Positions 1 through 12,984 of a stretch of 64,000 nt of DNA are shown here, piece after piece. The DNA is from Trileptium ribeirensis. Its lineage: Eukaryota; Nematoda; Enoplea; Enoplida; Thoracostomopsidae. Every line of letters begins with the position of its first letter. Position 1 is the first letter of the stretch. A model generated the notes under the pieces. That model was given only the letters and a program-made list of their open reading frames with translations. It was not told the DNA's origin and made no database searches. Where the stretch lies: assembly GCA_030248225.1 (NCBI GenBank), contig JASANE010003305.1, positions 38,373 to 102,372 of the forward strand, read 5' to 3'. The position numbers and the translations under genes are program-made.

Positions 1-345
1 GGGGGGGAACTTCGGGGGGCCCCATTGTTTATTCTCAGGGGAAATTTCAAAGTGGGGGGATAGATTTTGCTTAAAAATACAAAATATTTCCATATTTTCA
101 TGCATTTTGACTACTGTGAACGTACTTTCAAGCTAAAAAACAATATTTTAGCATTATAAATAGTGGTAATTAATGTTTAAAAAACAATTTGCAAACAAAG
201 AACATAAATTTTCAGACATAAAAAATTTTTGGAATTAGTTGAACATGGGGGGTTTCGCCGAGTGGGGGGGGGGCGACGAACATGGGGAACATCTCACGAA
301 CATGGGGGATTTGGAATGTGGGGGGTCCCCCCACCCGCCCCCACT
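1..345 (+). repeat. G-run-rich repeat, copy A (inverted partner at 14290-14640)
   Basis: G-run blocks flank an AT-rich core. The reverse complement of 14290-14640 aligns across the whole length with scattered mismatches and small indels, including the AT core around 60-235 and the CATGGGG blocks around 243-310. The copy starts at the window edge, so its outer end is unseen. Short ORFs on both strands here come from the G/C runs and are not genes. Confidence 0.8.
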
Positions 346-1039
346 GTGGACAGGCCAGGGGGCCATGATGGTTGGGGTCCCTAGTTCCGAACTGTGGGAA
401 CCGAAAATGCTTGGGGGCGATTCCTCGCAGTTCAACTGGAGGACCGCACAGATGAACTGAGGGAACATAAATACTGTAACCGCCAGAAAACGTCAAAAAT
501 ATCTCACTTAGCAATTGGTTGAAAGAGTGTGCTTAGTAAAAAGGCGAAATTATAGTGATTTTTGCCACACAGGGGAGAATTTGGGGATTTTTTACCCAAA
601 ATTGGGGAAAATTAGCATATTTTTTAGCCGATCAGACAAAAATTTGGAATTTTCTAGTGTAGCACGAAAGTACCTGGGTTCCATAAACTTGGAGAGGCCA
701 AAATTTACCTGGGGCATGAACTAGAGGTAACCTGGAGGTGGTAGAAATACCTGGGGCCCCCAATTCCCTCCCCCGCAATTTGGAGCCGACAGGGTAATGC
801 AGCGTGCACTCATTCTATATTGTAATATGTGCTGTCGTAACACCTTTATAAAATGGTTTTCATAAGTGTCTCGATAGTTCATGTGATAGTTAAAGTTAGT
901 GTAATAACTTAGTAGAAGCATTCGCACGGCTTTTGTAACTACACGAGCTATTGTTACAAATTAGCGTTAGTTTCTGTACTTATAATTAGTGTCAGCGAGA
1001 ATTACACAAGCGGTGCATGAATAATTCTTCCTTTTGGAA
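346..1039. other. Non-coding, G-run-bearing intergenic DNA
   Basis: No credible gene. Runs of G and scattered CATGAAC/TACCTGGG blocks resemble the neighbouring G-run repeats. Confidence 0.5.
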
Positions 1040-1275
1040 GAAATTGGGTAATACCCTGGGCCCTCCATACGCTGAAATTTTTGCCAGGGGGCATGAACCA
1101 GGGGGCCCCTGGTTCCGACGCGATTGGAAACAAGAAAGTTTCCAAGAGGCGGTGAACCGGGGGGAGGGGCCAAAATTTTGTTAGGGGGCATGAACCGTGG
1201 GGCACCTGTTGTGAACCAGGGGTAATCGAAAAATGCCAGGCCTCCCCACCTTTCCAATTTGGAGAGCCCTGATAC
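1040..1275 (+). repeat. G-run repeat of a second type (direct copy at 15665-16075)
   Basis: Shares with 15665-16075 a CGCTGAAA..TTTTGCCA block, a ggggcatgaa block, a GATTGGAAACAA.AAA block followed by CCAAGAGGCG.TGAAC, and an end near CCAATTTGGAGAG. The two copies are in the same orientation, unlike the 1-345/14290-14640 pair. Confidence 0.65.
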
Positions 1276-2039
1276 CGACAATATATTACAATTATGATTG
1301 AGTGCACACAGTAATCTTTGAATGCTTAATATATAGATGCATGTCATTATTATGTCACATAATTATATATTATTATAGTCACACATTTCCGTTATATTTT
1401 GTAAAAGATAAAGTGCGAGTATCAGTAAATTATCTATCTATTGTTACAGTACATGCCGGAAGTGACTCCGGCGCGTGGAACGAACAACTAGCGGGTAAAA
1501 ATAGCTCAAAATCTACCTGCGAACAACTACTCTTGAATAAACATCAATCAAATGTGGAACAAATTAAAAAAAGCGCGTTAAAAGTTTAAAACAAATCCGG
1601 TACAAAATTCCAACACGTAAATTTGTTCTATTGAACGTCGAATAAACATCGAAATAACAGTACGTATTTCTGGCGACCATTGTTTATATCTGGTTTGTCG
1701 GACCATAAAATTGTTCGTCCATGATATTTGCTTCCATCTTCCTATCTGGACGAATTTACACTATGTTTTATTATGTAAGTGTATAGGTGTTTAGTTGCTG
1801 CTGCAGGGTGACTTCGCAATTAACAACAACTGGATACAACGTAAACAACAGAGAACAATGTCCGTTTGTTTAATCTCTAACATGACAGTGATCCGACTGC
1901 ACCTGGGCCATCTCGCATTTTTGCCTCTGGTCATCTATACTGGAGGTCATCGGTCATAGCTAAAGATTTTAACTAAGTTCACACGAAAACTCCAGTAAAC
2001 TACGCTATGAAGGTGGGCGAACACAGGAGTGCGCCGCGA
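1276..2039. other. Intergenic, nothing recognised
   Basis: AT-rich. Only short open frames, without recognisable domains, splice context or codon signal. Confidence 0.5.
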
Positions 2040-2960
2040 ACGGTATAATTGCGAGCAAGAGACATTTAATAGTCACCGGTACGTTTGAATGAATCAGCTC
2101 ATCGTTTAGCAACATCGAACATTTTTGTAATCACAGATGCATCAGAATGTTTATGTAGTATTAGATTCAAAACAACGAAAGCAAGCATGTATCAAGGGGG
2201 TTGGATCCTAGGTGATGCAGTACTATTCTAAAAAGGTTACGTCGGTCACATATACATTAAAATGCTTTATTTCATCGTTTTCAGCAACCTTGAAATCTAT
2301 ATACACAGATGCAACAAATTATAACATTACATTGAATATATATTACGAAATCTTGCATGGTTCAAGATAGGGCCAGGGTCCCAGGAATAGTACTATTCAT
2401 AAAAGTCTGCGGGCAAAGACACATTTAAATGAATTCCTCCATCGTTGGCAGCATCCTTGAAAAGCTTTATAATCGCAGATGCAGCAAATTATAACATATT
2501 GAAAACCACTATATTACATTGCTCAAGTGCGCATATAGAGTGCTCCAGTGGATACAGTACCCTTCCCAAAATGCTACAACGGCTAACAACACGTTTTAAT
2601 TACCAATTGGTTTTCAGCAACCTCCACAAAATTTATAATCACAGATGCTACAAATTTTAGCACTAGACTGAATATCACTAATTCATGCATGATTCTATTC
2701 TGGTGGGCGGTGGAGTCCCAATGGATGATGCAGTACTATTACAAAAAGGTACATTTGTCACAAATACGTTCAGATGAATCAGTTCATTGGTTTCAGCATC
2801 CTTGTAAATCATATAGAGCTTTACGTTGGAAATCACGAAATTATTATGCACTGTTCAAGCGTGGGAGTGGTCCCAGGGTATACAACGCGGCTTCAAAAGC
2901 TACATCGGGCACGGATATATTCAAATCCGTCTATTACCATTTTTCGTAAAATCAAAACAG
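2040..2960 (+). repeat. Degenerate ~175-bp tandem array, about five copies
   Basis: A block of the form TTCAGCA(A/T)C.TTG followed by ATAATCACAGATGCA.CAAATT recurs near 2100, 2280, 2455, 2625 and 2795. A second block, GATGCAGTACTATT.TAAAAAGG.., recurs near 2215 and 2725. Copies are diverged. Overlapping small ORFs share frames because of the repeats and are not taken as genes. Confidence 0.65.
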
Positions 2961-5900
2961 TTATAGTGACCACATAATGCTTATTAAACATTATCTTAAA
3001 AATTTGATATTATAATGCTGTTAAATGGATCTTTTTATTTTGCGTCCCTGTTTCCTTATGCTCGCGTCTGCGAAAAAATTATTGGTCGACAAAGTTATAT
3101 ATAACTGAAACGAATGAACGAAGACAAAGAAAATTTTTTGATATGAAGCCTGTGTCATGAGATATAACTGAAAAAGTAATTTTCTTTGGTCACGAAAAAG
3201 GATGGTTTACCTTTTAACAGGGGGTCTCCCACCATGGTTGAATTGCATATATGAAATCCATGTTTACGGGCCAGACTATAGGCTATAATATGCCAGAGAT
3301 ATAATTTTGAAAACTGTCGTAACAGATAAACACGGTTAAGTTTTATCACAGCGCTTACAAATAAATACTTATTATTAAATGTAGTCGTACTATATATTTT
3401 TTATTTAGTCCTCTTTGGTGGTGGAACTTCTATTTCAAATTATGATACACAATTTTTCCATACTTTTCCATTTTTCCATACCTTAAGCTTAAAACTTTGG
3501 TTTGTGTCCTGTTAATTTAATTGCTTGCGATATAACTGCGCTGATAAAAGTCTACTATAAATGTTCATGATTTTTGCGTAATGTTATTTCTGTTAGCCCG
3601 TGGAATTGTGCAGACAGAATATACAACTACTTGTGCTGTGCATTCATAACTCAGGTTAAGGAGGTTAATCGCGAATCGTCGGTGAAGGATGTGCTTATAT
3701 TTCTGATCGTGATTGTAGCTGTTAGATATACAGAAAAATGTGTTCAAACTTGGTAGTGATATCTATTATACAGTATTGTGTTACGGCGGGAGTGAATAGA
3801 GCTATTCAGTATTACAAGCTAAAACGAAGGTACAATAAATTATTTGAAAAGTTAAGTTGAAATTTAAATTAACTTCAATCAAATCGTGGCAATATAAAAT
3901 TTAAATCAAATCGTGGCAATATAGCCAATATCCTGAGGATAACTAAATATAAATTTGAATTTTTATGCAAGCAACTTCACGAAATAGTTACGACGTGAGT
4001 GCTTTCAACTTCGTTGGAGCAGGAAAGGTCTTGGCAACTTTGCAGCAATCCATTGAACTTACGTGTCAGCTTGAAAATGAAGTTTAAAATGAAAGACGTT
4101 ATTGTAAGTGATCACGTAGCCTATCTGAGTAATAGGGGCCTGAGTGCTTTCATGTGTTGCGACGAATATAATGTAATAATGATTGTACGTTTGCTTTATA
4201 TTGTACTGGTTTTCCCGACCCGAACTTAAGTGCAAATGAGGGACGAAAATTTAGTTTTTCTCAAATTTGAACAGCAGGGACCCTCACGCTTAACGAAGGG
4301 TCAGGAAAATGAGGTAATGTTGTGAATAACTGATTTATAGCAAATATAATAACGTATATTAGAGTACTTGCCACAGTTGACCGATGATTGATGAGAAAAT
4401 AAAGTTTTATTTTGAAATTTTCTTGTTTGTTTTTGTTCGCTCGATGTTCGCTTGCTCGTAAGGCGACAGCAAATTCTTGCGAGTACTGTATATACCATAA
4501 CCTAACAACTGATTAATGTTAGCGATTTTTCCCTCGCGGAAATTTTAGTAATTATTTAGCTCGAAAAGTGAAAGTTCACATAGGATCACAGTGAGAAATT
4601 AGCTGATTTTAGTCGCACAGGAAAATATCTGTGGGCTGAACCAGGCGAAGCTAAAAATAAGTTGTAGGCTACTACACTGATGAGCCCAAAATACGTGGTC
4701 CTCCTCTGTCAGTGAAAAAGCCCGTTGTAATAAATATAATTATTTTAGGTCTCTTCACGCTGCTGCTACGCGATTTTGGTAAGTTAATTTATCCAGCTAC
4801 ACGGATCTTGGTTATTTTTGGCATTTTTATTGATGTACAGATTTATCATTAAGCTCATGCTATTTATGAATTAATTATACTCGTGGGAGACATTGTATAT
4901 CAACGTAGTTTTGCAATTTTTGTTTTCGATTCATGGGCATAACGATGATTAAATTATTAAATTTATACACAAGGCTGGCCTCTCCCGAAAACTGAAGGCA
5001 TGTTCTATTTCGGGAGAAAGTTCAAAGTTTGGGGGGTGGCAAAACACGAATCTTGGATCAAGTATTCGCGAGAAGACCCTATCGCGATGTCAGTCCAGCG
5101 ATGTTTTTTGAGAAGGCCATAGTTTTCTTGAATGTGGTTTTAGGCAACATATATTGGTCATGCAGTTTTGCGTGAAATGATAGATCACCTGAAACTGCTT
5201 AAGTTGCCGCATTGACATTCCCGTTGATGCATAGTTCATCAGCTTAGGAGTGTCCCACCCCAACAAGCAATAATAATAACATGATTTTACCCGTGAGAAA
5301 TAATTCGGACATACAATCCGTTAGGAAACAGTTAAGTAGATTAAGTGTCTGAAACCCCGTTAAGCTCGTGAAATTGGGGACAGTCCCAGAGTGGGTCATT
5401 ACCTCAGTGGTGGTCTGCTCTCGAGCCTAACCGTAGTTCTCATCAATTTCGGTATAGGATTAGCTTAAGTATGTTATTATCAAATCTAGGAAAGTTTACG
5501 TAGGACGAACCAATTTTTATTTTAATGACCCGTATATAGCGATTCCGCATTGAGCCGCTAATATCCGCGGTAGTGCGCCGATCCTTCTTGTGAAGTTGAG
5601 ATTAATATGGTCTTTAGGCTATTTCAATTTTTGTGGCGTTAGCTATTCCGATCGTTAGGATATTAGGATACGTTTGAAGTGGAACCTTAACCTGAGCTTT
5701 GATAGAAAAAAGCTGAGACAACGCCTTAGCTGCCGAAATTTCAACCGGAGAACGATCAGTTGATGAAAAAGATTTCTTGTGGTTATGAATTATACTGCCT
5801 TTACTTTGCTTATCCTGAAAGTAAATTGTTATTACTAGTTTCGAAAGTAACCTGAAAAATTTGCCCCAATATTTGATGTTTGAGTACTTCTATGTGGCAA

Positions 5901-7589
5901 GAAGGAAAATTTTTCCATAGATAAATTTAAAATTCAAACTTGGTAAAGTTGATAGTTAATAAATTATCCATAAATGCTAGGAGAAAATCCTGCAAATTAG
6001 TCCGCTTATTTATACTATAATCGTGATTTGCCTTGCCCGTATTATCTGTATATAGTACGATTTGGAATAGTATTTAATTTCGACTTTTGCATAGCGGTAA
6101 CGACCCACCGATCTGTTTAGGACGCGACGCAACGACGTCGCTCTTGTCATTTTACTCTGAAAACAACCTAAAACTTAGGTTAAAATTTTGTAAGGACTTG
6201 TGAATTTCAGGTCTTTTTCTGTATTAAAAGTTTATAGTGTTAACTCTATCCCTTTCAAAGTAAGTAAAATTTTGAAATTAATTAATTAGACAAACTAAAT
6301 TCACTATGCTATGTTAAGACGGATTCTTGCATCAATTTCCAAGAGGCCGTGCTTTTTGTTAGGAACTCAGAAATTAGTTATGTGGAGCTAGTTTAGGCTT
6401 GGAACCGTTTATCAATCCTGAATTCTTTAATTATTCTCATTTTAGTATTATTCTTTGGACCTAACTCGATCCAGCACCTTCTTAAATTGTACAAAATAAC
6501 GTAAATTTCTGTGATAAAAGTTAATATTATGTTCTTCAAGTTTGATAAACCAGGCATGGTGCAGAAAGCAACTGATAAAATTTTTTTAGGACACTAACAA
6601 TTTTTAGAGAATCCTAGTAGTTATGAAATTGGTCCCAATAAATTCATTTCTACCGGGACCTACAAGTCGAATTAGGATGTCTGCACTGTGCACCTCATTT
6701 GGTTCACAGTGGTTCGCGATTGTAAGTCACGAAACGGCTATCCACAAAAGAAATTATGTCACAGTTGATCTGAGTCTGAGCACTAAAACACTCTTATATT
6801 TATATATATCTTCACTTTGCTCATTATCGTTAATCGACATTGAGCAAGGATAATGTTACCGGGCCCATTATTCGATAAGTCTGAGTTGAGCTAAATAATA
6901 GAGACCGCTATGCATTTGTCTAAGAAAATTTCACTCCATGTATATATAGTAAATGAGTATGATAAACACATCCTTGGGAATATCCAATCCTGACCCGAGA
7001 ATGAGTCTGGGGATTTTATTGAGTTTAAACGACTTCAAAGGATTTACCTAGACACATAACGAACCAGAAAACGCATTGCAACTATTTAGGATTTAGAACC
7101 ATTCATTACGAATTAGTGAATAGTTGCTGTCGTGTCTTGTCATTCGAATGTATCATGCTGTTCATGATTCGTACACTGTTATCCTGTTGAATTTATCCAT
7201 TACTTGCTGTATGATATAATTGTGGATTGTTGTATATCCTTGATATGCATAAAATTGTAACATGTTTACGTATACTCAGTCATTATATTCAGCCCCTAGT
7301 AGATTAGGATAAGAAATAGAATTGCACCTCGTCACTGCTATCTCTTAGCCGCAGCGTACCTGAATCGTTTACCTAATATATTATTAAGGGAGTCGTCCTT
7401 TCTGTTGGTCAACCACTATTTATTAGCAGCCTTCAGCTTACCTGAACAAGCTGATTAGCGTATTATTGAGCGATCAGTTAGCTTCTGGCCTCCCTGTTAG
7501 CTGTATCGTTGGGATCTGTGTCCACTTCTTTTCTTCACTCCATCTCTTCCGCAATTTGCATTTTAATGTAACACAGTCGTTACCACGGT
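2961..7589. other. Long AT-rich intergenic stretch
   Basis: No ORF above about 76 codons and none with a recognisable domain. A short direct duplication (aaatcgtggcaatat) lies at 3885-3925. Nothing else can be supported. Confidence 0.5.
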
Positions 7590-7840
7590 ATGTATAAAAG
7601 CGCCAAATTTTGTCGTTGAAGTGGATTTAGCTCACGGTGGTGTACGTTCGATCAGGAAGATTATGACACACGATTTGATCCAAACCAAATATCTGTGCGA
7701 AATATGTATTTGCATTGTGCTTTTGATTCCATTTACATGCTTGGTGTACGCTAATATTGTCAAAGTGATCGCACTGTATTATCCCATAACGAAACGTGTA
7801 TCCGATTTGCTTATCAATAAATAACCGTTGAAAATCCATT
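7590..7840 (+). promoter_or_regulatory. TATA box to poly(A) signal cassette, possible LTR
   Basis: TATAAAAGC at about 7591-7599 is followed about 225 nt later by AATAAATAA (7818-7826). That spacing is typical of an LTR holding its own promoter and polyadenylation signal. Between them, an ATG near 7663 opens about 53 codons with a hydrophobic stretch (residues about 10-30), ending at the AATAAA. I see no gag-pol downstream and cannot identify matching LTR ends, so this is either a solo-LTR-like remnant or a very small gene. Low confidence. Confidence 0.25.
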
Positions 7841-9125
7841 GAGTTCCTGTGTTATTTATGTTATACGTAGCGATACTTACCAATCGGGTTTGAAATGGTC
7901 GCCCGTTCAGACTTGACGTCGCAAAAGGACTCAAGTTTGAGCGTGATTTTTCTGACCATTCAATGTGCGTGTACGACTGACTAGTGCGAAAGGTCCATGA
8001 GTTTAAGAACGTCAACCACCTGCCGAACTTGGTAGCGCGGAAGCAATGATCCGACTTTAAACGCATAGGGATTGTCGTACCATTATGGGGCCCGCATTGG
8101 CTATAAATTAAAAATGGACAGGAATTGCACTTAATCAACCCCAACGATGACAATTACGGATGAGGCCGGGATACGGAATGGCGGTGTGGTCTCATTGGCC
8201 TGCGAGCAGGTAACGGAGTCAATCTCCCTGCGGACCTCAAAGGTAGTACCATGTAGGTGACGTGTGCAACCCATCCGGCAGGATCCGAACACATACCGTG
8301 AAGAGCTCCTGCGGCATGATAAGCTTCGTAGCTTCTTGGGTCTGGCCGAGGGTTATGGTTAGGTCCCCCTGAGGTTACAATAGCTGGGTGTCGTACGGGC
8401 GCTGCGTTTGGAAGTGCGTAGTGCAGAAGCGTCATATCTATGACACATGCTAAAAATAAAAAGGTACCATTCGATGCGTTTCGAGACAGTAATACTGCGG
8501 ACTTTAGTTATAGTAAATTGACTCTGTTTCGCGTTATGGGCCTGAAACCCGCAAAAATGGCCCGGACTTAGATTTTTTCGATCTGCACAGATTTTTGTAG
8601 ATTTTTATATATCTCTTATCGTTAAGTCTGTTTTCAAATGTGTTTGAATTTCTCTCAGATAAAATATAAGTATTCAGGGAAAATTGAAAAATTTACTGCT
8701 GCGTTATTCAAACTGTGCTTATGTTCTCCTACTAAAGTTTGCTTATCATGCTTTTTGTGTTTTCCGACCAAATTTGGGGTTTTTTCACTATTTTTAAACT
8801 AGCATATCTCGCGATGTAGGATAAAATTCAAAAATCCCACGCGAGACTACCTGAGCATTGTTCGTAAGTGCAGTAGAAAAACAAAATGGATATATTCTAA
8901 CAGACTAGTTTTACTTTAAAAATAGTATCTTATGATATGTTGATATTGCCGTATTTCTATACCCTAACCGGTTTTTCTATGCCCAATATATATTTAAGGC
9001 CTAATAGTTTAGTTATTTAGACGTGGCTTTTTGGTCCAGGCTTGATAGTTAGCCGCTTTTGAGCGACTTATCACCGATATTCAGAATATTATTATTTGAT
9101 ATAATATTTGAATACAAGTTGAAAA
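7841..9125. other. Mixed intergenic DNA with a GC-richer block at 8150-8440
   Basis: The 8150-8440 block is visibly richer in GC than its neighbours and has minus-strand open frames of 93 and 124 codons end to end (7779-8435), but no domain is recognisable. It may be a transposon fragment. 8460-9125 is AT-rich and probably includes the 5' leader of the LINE that follows. Confidence 0.4.
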
Positions 9126-10117
9126 ATGTCTCAAACTCCTTCGCGATTTGGTTCTGTGATGGAAAACCCGATATGCGCTAATCTGCAGTGCCGCAAGAAA
9201 ATTCGACTGGACAATAACGATACTTGCATTCAATGCGAGGTCTGTGATGGAATTTTTCACGTCACCACTTGTACGTCACTCAGCCTGGCAGATGCGTCGA
9301 CGGCTTCAGCAGCTGGAAAGGGTATGCATTGGTTTTGCGGTTACTGTAATCGGGCTGCAACTAAGCTATATAAAAGGTTTCGTGTCGTGGATGTGGACGA
9401 TTTATCTGCAAGGGTAACATCGCTAGAGGCCAAAAACGTCCAATTGGAGGCGAAACAGGAGTATTTGGAACAGAAACAGTGAGATTTAGCTGAGGGGGAG
9501 CACCGCCCAAGTGGCGATAACCTATCTCGCGACTTATCATCCATCATAGATAAAGCCGTCGTGGAAATGCAAAACATAGAAATCCGGGAAAAAATCTGCT
9601 CTTTTTCGGCATGCTCGAGGTAGCCAGGGTGGAAACCCGCCCCAAGATGGACGCTCTTTTGATACAGATCGGTTGTGATGTCATTCCTAGGTCCGTTTTT
9701 CGTTTTGGCCGCAAAACTAATGATGACGGTGTTGTCAAGAACCGTCCCATTTGTATTATATTTAAATCAGTTGACGATCGCGACAAAGTGTTAAAAGCTT
9801 CACCAAAGCTTGCTGATAACCCAGATTATAAAAACGTATACCTTAAGTCTGAGCTAACCCCAAACCAGGCAGCAATGCATGCCAAACTGATTAATAAAAT
9901 GAAGGTCATTAAGGCATCTGGTCGGAATGTGAAAATGGGAGGCAATAAAATCATAGAGAAGAATGGGAAGTGGGGGCTTGTGGACTTGGTGATAGTTGCT
10001 GTATTTACCCAGCCGGCGCTAGTGGAGGTGGGAACGCCCCTCCCCATTTGTCGGCCTAGGAACCACAGATTGGCGTCTCTAATCCGCCGGCTCTGGGTGA
10101 GAGAGGTGACGTATTGA
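9126..10117 (+). pseudogene. CR1-like LINE ORF1 (PHD-like finger plus ORF1 core), broken
   Basis: Nucleic-acid-binding ORF1 of a non-LTR retrotransposon. The first frame (9126-9482) begins at an ATG and has cysteine/histidine pairs spaced like a PHD finger (C.NLQC near residue 18, CIQCEVC, HVTTC, WFCGYC near residue 71), then a leucine/lysine-rich coiled-coil start. It is stopped by TGA at about 9480. The next open frame (9611-10117) resumes in another phase with the conserved ORF1 core (VFRFGRK, RPI.I.FKS, VYLKSELTP). A stop codon and a frameshift therefore interrupt one ORF. PHD-type ORF1 proteins are known from CR1/L2-clade LINEs; the clade assignment is by pattern only. Confidence 0.7.
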
Positions 10118-10165
10118 CTATCACTAATACTGTTTCCGGGCCACCTTGCTCTAAAATTATAAACA

Positions 10166-12984
10166 ATGTGCGCTATTGCTACATGTTCTGGCTCTGCTTT
10201 TTCGTACTTAAATTGTTTGCGATGTAATGCTCGATCCATTATCAACAAGCGATATTTAGTATTCTTAGTCGGCAGTGCAGGCTACAGTTTGGCACCTGAC
10301 GTGATTGCGGTCACAGAAACATGGTTACGTGACTTTATACAACACCACGAGCTGCCCCACCGGGGTACGTATTATTCCGCGCCGACCGTGCCCAGGGGTG
10401 TGAAGATGGTGTACTCATTTAGTTAAAGACTATTGAAGCCAATTGCGATCCCGATTGATATTAAAGGTTACGCGGAATTTGTTGCTGCGCAGTTCCCTCT
10501 TTAGGTGCTGATGTCATCTTTTGCTCTGCTTATCGGTCCTCTAATAACAATAGTCAGCTCAATGCAACCCTGTGCTCTGTTATATCTAGTCTGAGCACGT
10601 TGTATAATAAATCCATCGTCCTCGTTGGCGACTTCAACTACAAAGACGTCGATTGGCAGAACTACGTTTGGACACCCAGTTGCGACGAATTTGTCTCTGC
10701 TTGCGCTGACGCCGTACTAACACAACAAGTAACCGTGCCAACACGACTTAATAATGTTCTTGACCTTGTTTTTACAAACCAACCGAACGTGGTCGGTGAC
10801 CTGTCCACATTGCCCGGGCAGGGCACTAGTGATCATTTCGTCGTTAACTTCGGTATCATATATGACCACAGGATGGCTCTGTCGGCTAATTTGTCTTAAC
10901 GTAATTCTAAATGGGTAAATTGGAACCGTTTTGGTTCTTTTCTTCAGAGAGCCTAACACGGACTATAACTTACGACTGCGAACTCGCATGGTTTAACATA
11001 AAATCAACGATAACTTAGGCAGTATGTAATTTTGTTTCTCAGCTGCCACGTAAACGGGTAACTAAACCAAAATGGGCCGATCGCGTGTACAGTTAAGCTT
11101 TTCTTCGTCAGAAAAAACTGCCACCGCAAATTTTGTTGTACGAGACTCGTAGGAGTTGTATCGGGCGGCAGCAGAGGTAGCTGATATCGCTGCGAAGCAG
11201 GCCCTACGACGTTACGAATACCTAATTGCTCGTAATATAAACTGTGACTTTAAATCATTTTAGATGTACGTTAATAGTCGGGTCAAAGCTAAGCCTTCTG
11301 TGGGTCTTTTTGACTTACAGGACGGTTCGGTCATTGCCTTCGAGTATGAATGTTGTACACTTTTCAATGACCACTTTGTTTCTTTATTTGTTGAGGAACT
11401 CGTCTATAACATTTTTATATTGCATTGCCAAGCTGCTAACAAGCTCAGCAACATTACATTCACCGCGGATCTTGTTTGCAGTAAGCTTAAAGTCATAATT
11501 CAATTTGCCGTCCCAGGTATTGATTCGATTCAGAACCACGTACTTTTCGCCTATCGTATCACGCTTTGCAATCACTTAATGGAACGTTTTAATCATTCCA
11601 CGCTAACTGGCTCTGTTCCATCAGACTGGACGTCTGCGCTAGTAACACGAATTTATAAAAAGGGGTGTAGATTTGTAATCGACAATTACCGGACGGTGAG
11701 TTTGACACCCGGAGTATCCAAGGTCATGGAGTTTATAGTCGCCGGCTGAATTATTGGTCATCTCACAAGCAATAATTTATTCAGTAAAACTCAGTTTGGG
11801 TTTATGCGCAAGCGTTCTGCCGCTTTGCAACTCATAGATTATCTCCAGTGGGTAAACCAGGTGATTAACAGCGGCGTCTTCGTAGACACGATATATTTGG
11901 ACTTACAAAAAGCATTCGACCGGGGTGCCACACCGCCGTCTTATTATAAAGCTAAAATCCCTTCGAATTGACGACAACGTAATACGCTGGTTGGAGGCAC
12001 TTCTATGTTATCGACGGCAGACCGTGGTCGTCAATGGACACCGTTCTGATTGGGTCACGGTTAAGAGTGGGGTGCCATATGGCACAGTTCTGGGACCAGT
12101 TCTCTTTCTCGTCTATTTCAACGACATTGATGACTGGGTCTTTGGTGCTCTGCGAAAGTTTGTGGACGACTCTAAGCTGTTCCGTCGATTACATTCGCAC
12201 GTCTCGCTTACCTAGCTTGATATACTCGACTTGCAACATGACATTGAAGCTTTTTGCGCGTGGGCCACCGTTTGGTGTATGTCGTTCAGTGTACGTAAAT
12301 CGACTTGCCTTCATTTCGGTAGAAATAACCCTTGTCATACATATAATCTTAACAGCGAACCAATCCTTAATAAGTTGTCCGAAAGAGATTTGGGAGTTAT
12401 TGTTTCTGCGGACTTCAAATCATCCGAACACTGCTCAGACATTGTGCGCCGGGCATAGTACTTTATGTGGTGCATTCGCCTTTCGTTCAAGTCCCTCAAC
12501 AAGAACATTTTCCTAATGTTTTTCCGCTCGCTGATTCGTCCGCGTCTAGAGTACGGTGTCGAGCGCTTGGTGCCACCATTACCAGAAGGACATCAAGCTT
12601 ATCGAACGTGTCCAACGCCGCGCAACCAAATTTATACCCGGCATTGGAGAGTTGCAACATGAGGATCGCCTGCGGTTTCTCAGACTGCAATCACTCGCCA
12701 CACGCCGCTATCGTGCCGAATTGCTGCTACTCTTCAACGCCATTCGGGGAAATGTCGATTTCCCCATCACATCCTGGTTCGAATTCATCGCCGACGATCG
12801 ATTGCGGGGCCACATGTATAAGCTGCGTGCTAAGTTGAATTCGCGACTTGACTGGTCCCGGTACTCGTTCGCTTATCGGGTCGTTAGCGGCCGGAATAAC
12901 CTACCACCAGCGGTGGTGTCAGCTCCCACAGTTGCCGCTTTCAAGTCTCGTCTTCATGTGTCCGGGTGTCTCTCGGAACTGTAG
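10166..12984 (+). pseudogene. CR1-like LINE ORF2 (endonuclease and reverse transcriptase), heavily broken
   Basis: Polyprotein that would nick target DNA and reverse-transcribe the element. Domains in order, each in a different broken frame: AP-type endonuclease (RCNARSI.NK and VTETWLRDF at about 10216-10335; VGDFNYKDVDW at about 10624; SDHF at about 10829), reverse transcriptase (SGVP-Y-GTVLGPVLF at about 12066, where a Q is expected before GT; KFVDDSK at about 12158, the F.DD catalytic box), and the C-terminal region with RVQRRATKFIPG and YR.VSGRNNLPP (12556-12984). At least five frame changes or stops separate them. Order and motifs match the CR1/L2 group. It cannot make a working protein. 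Confidence 0.8.
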
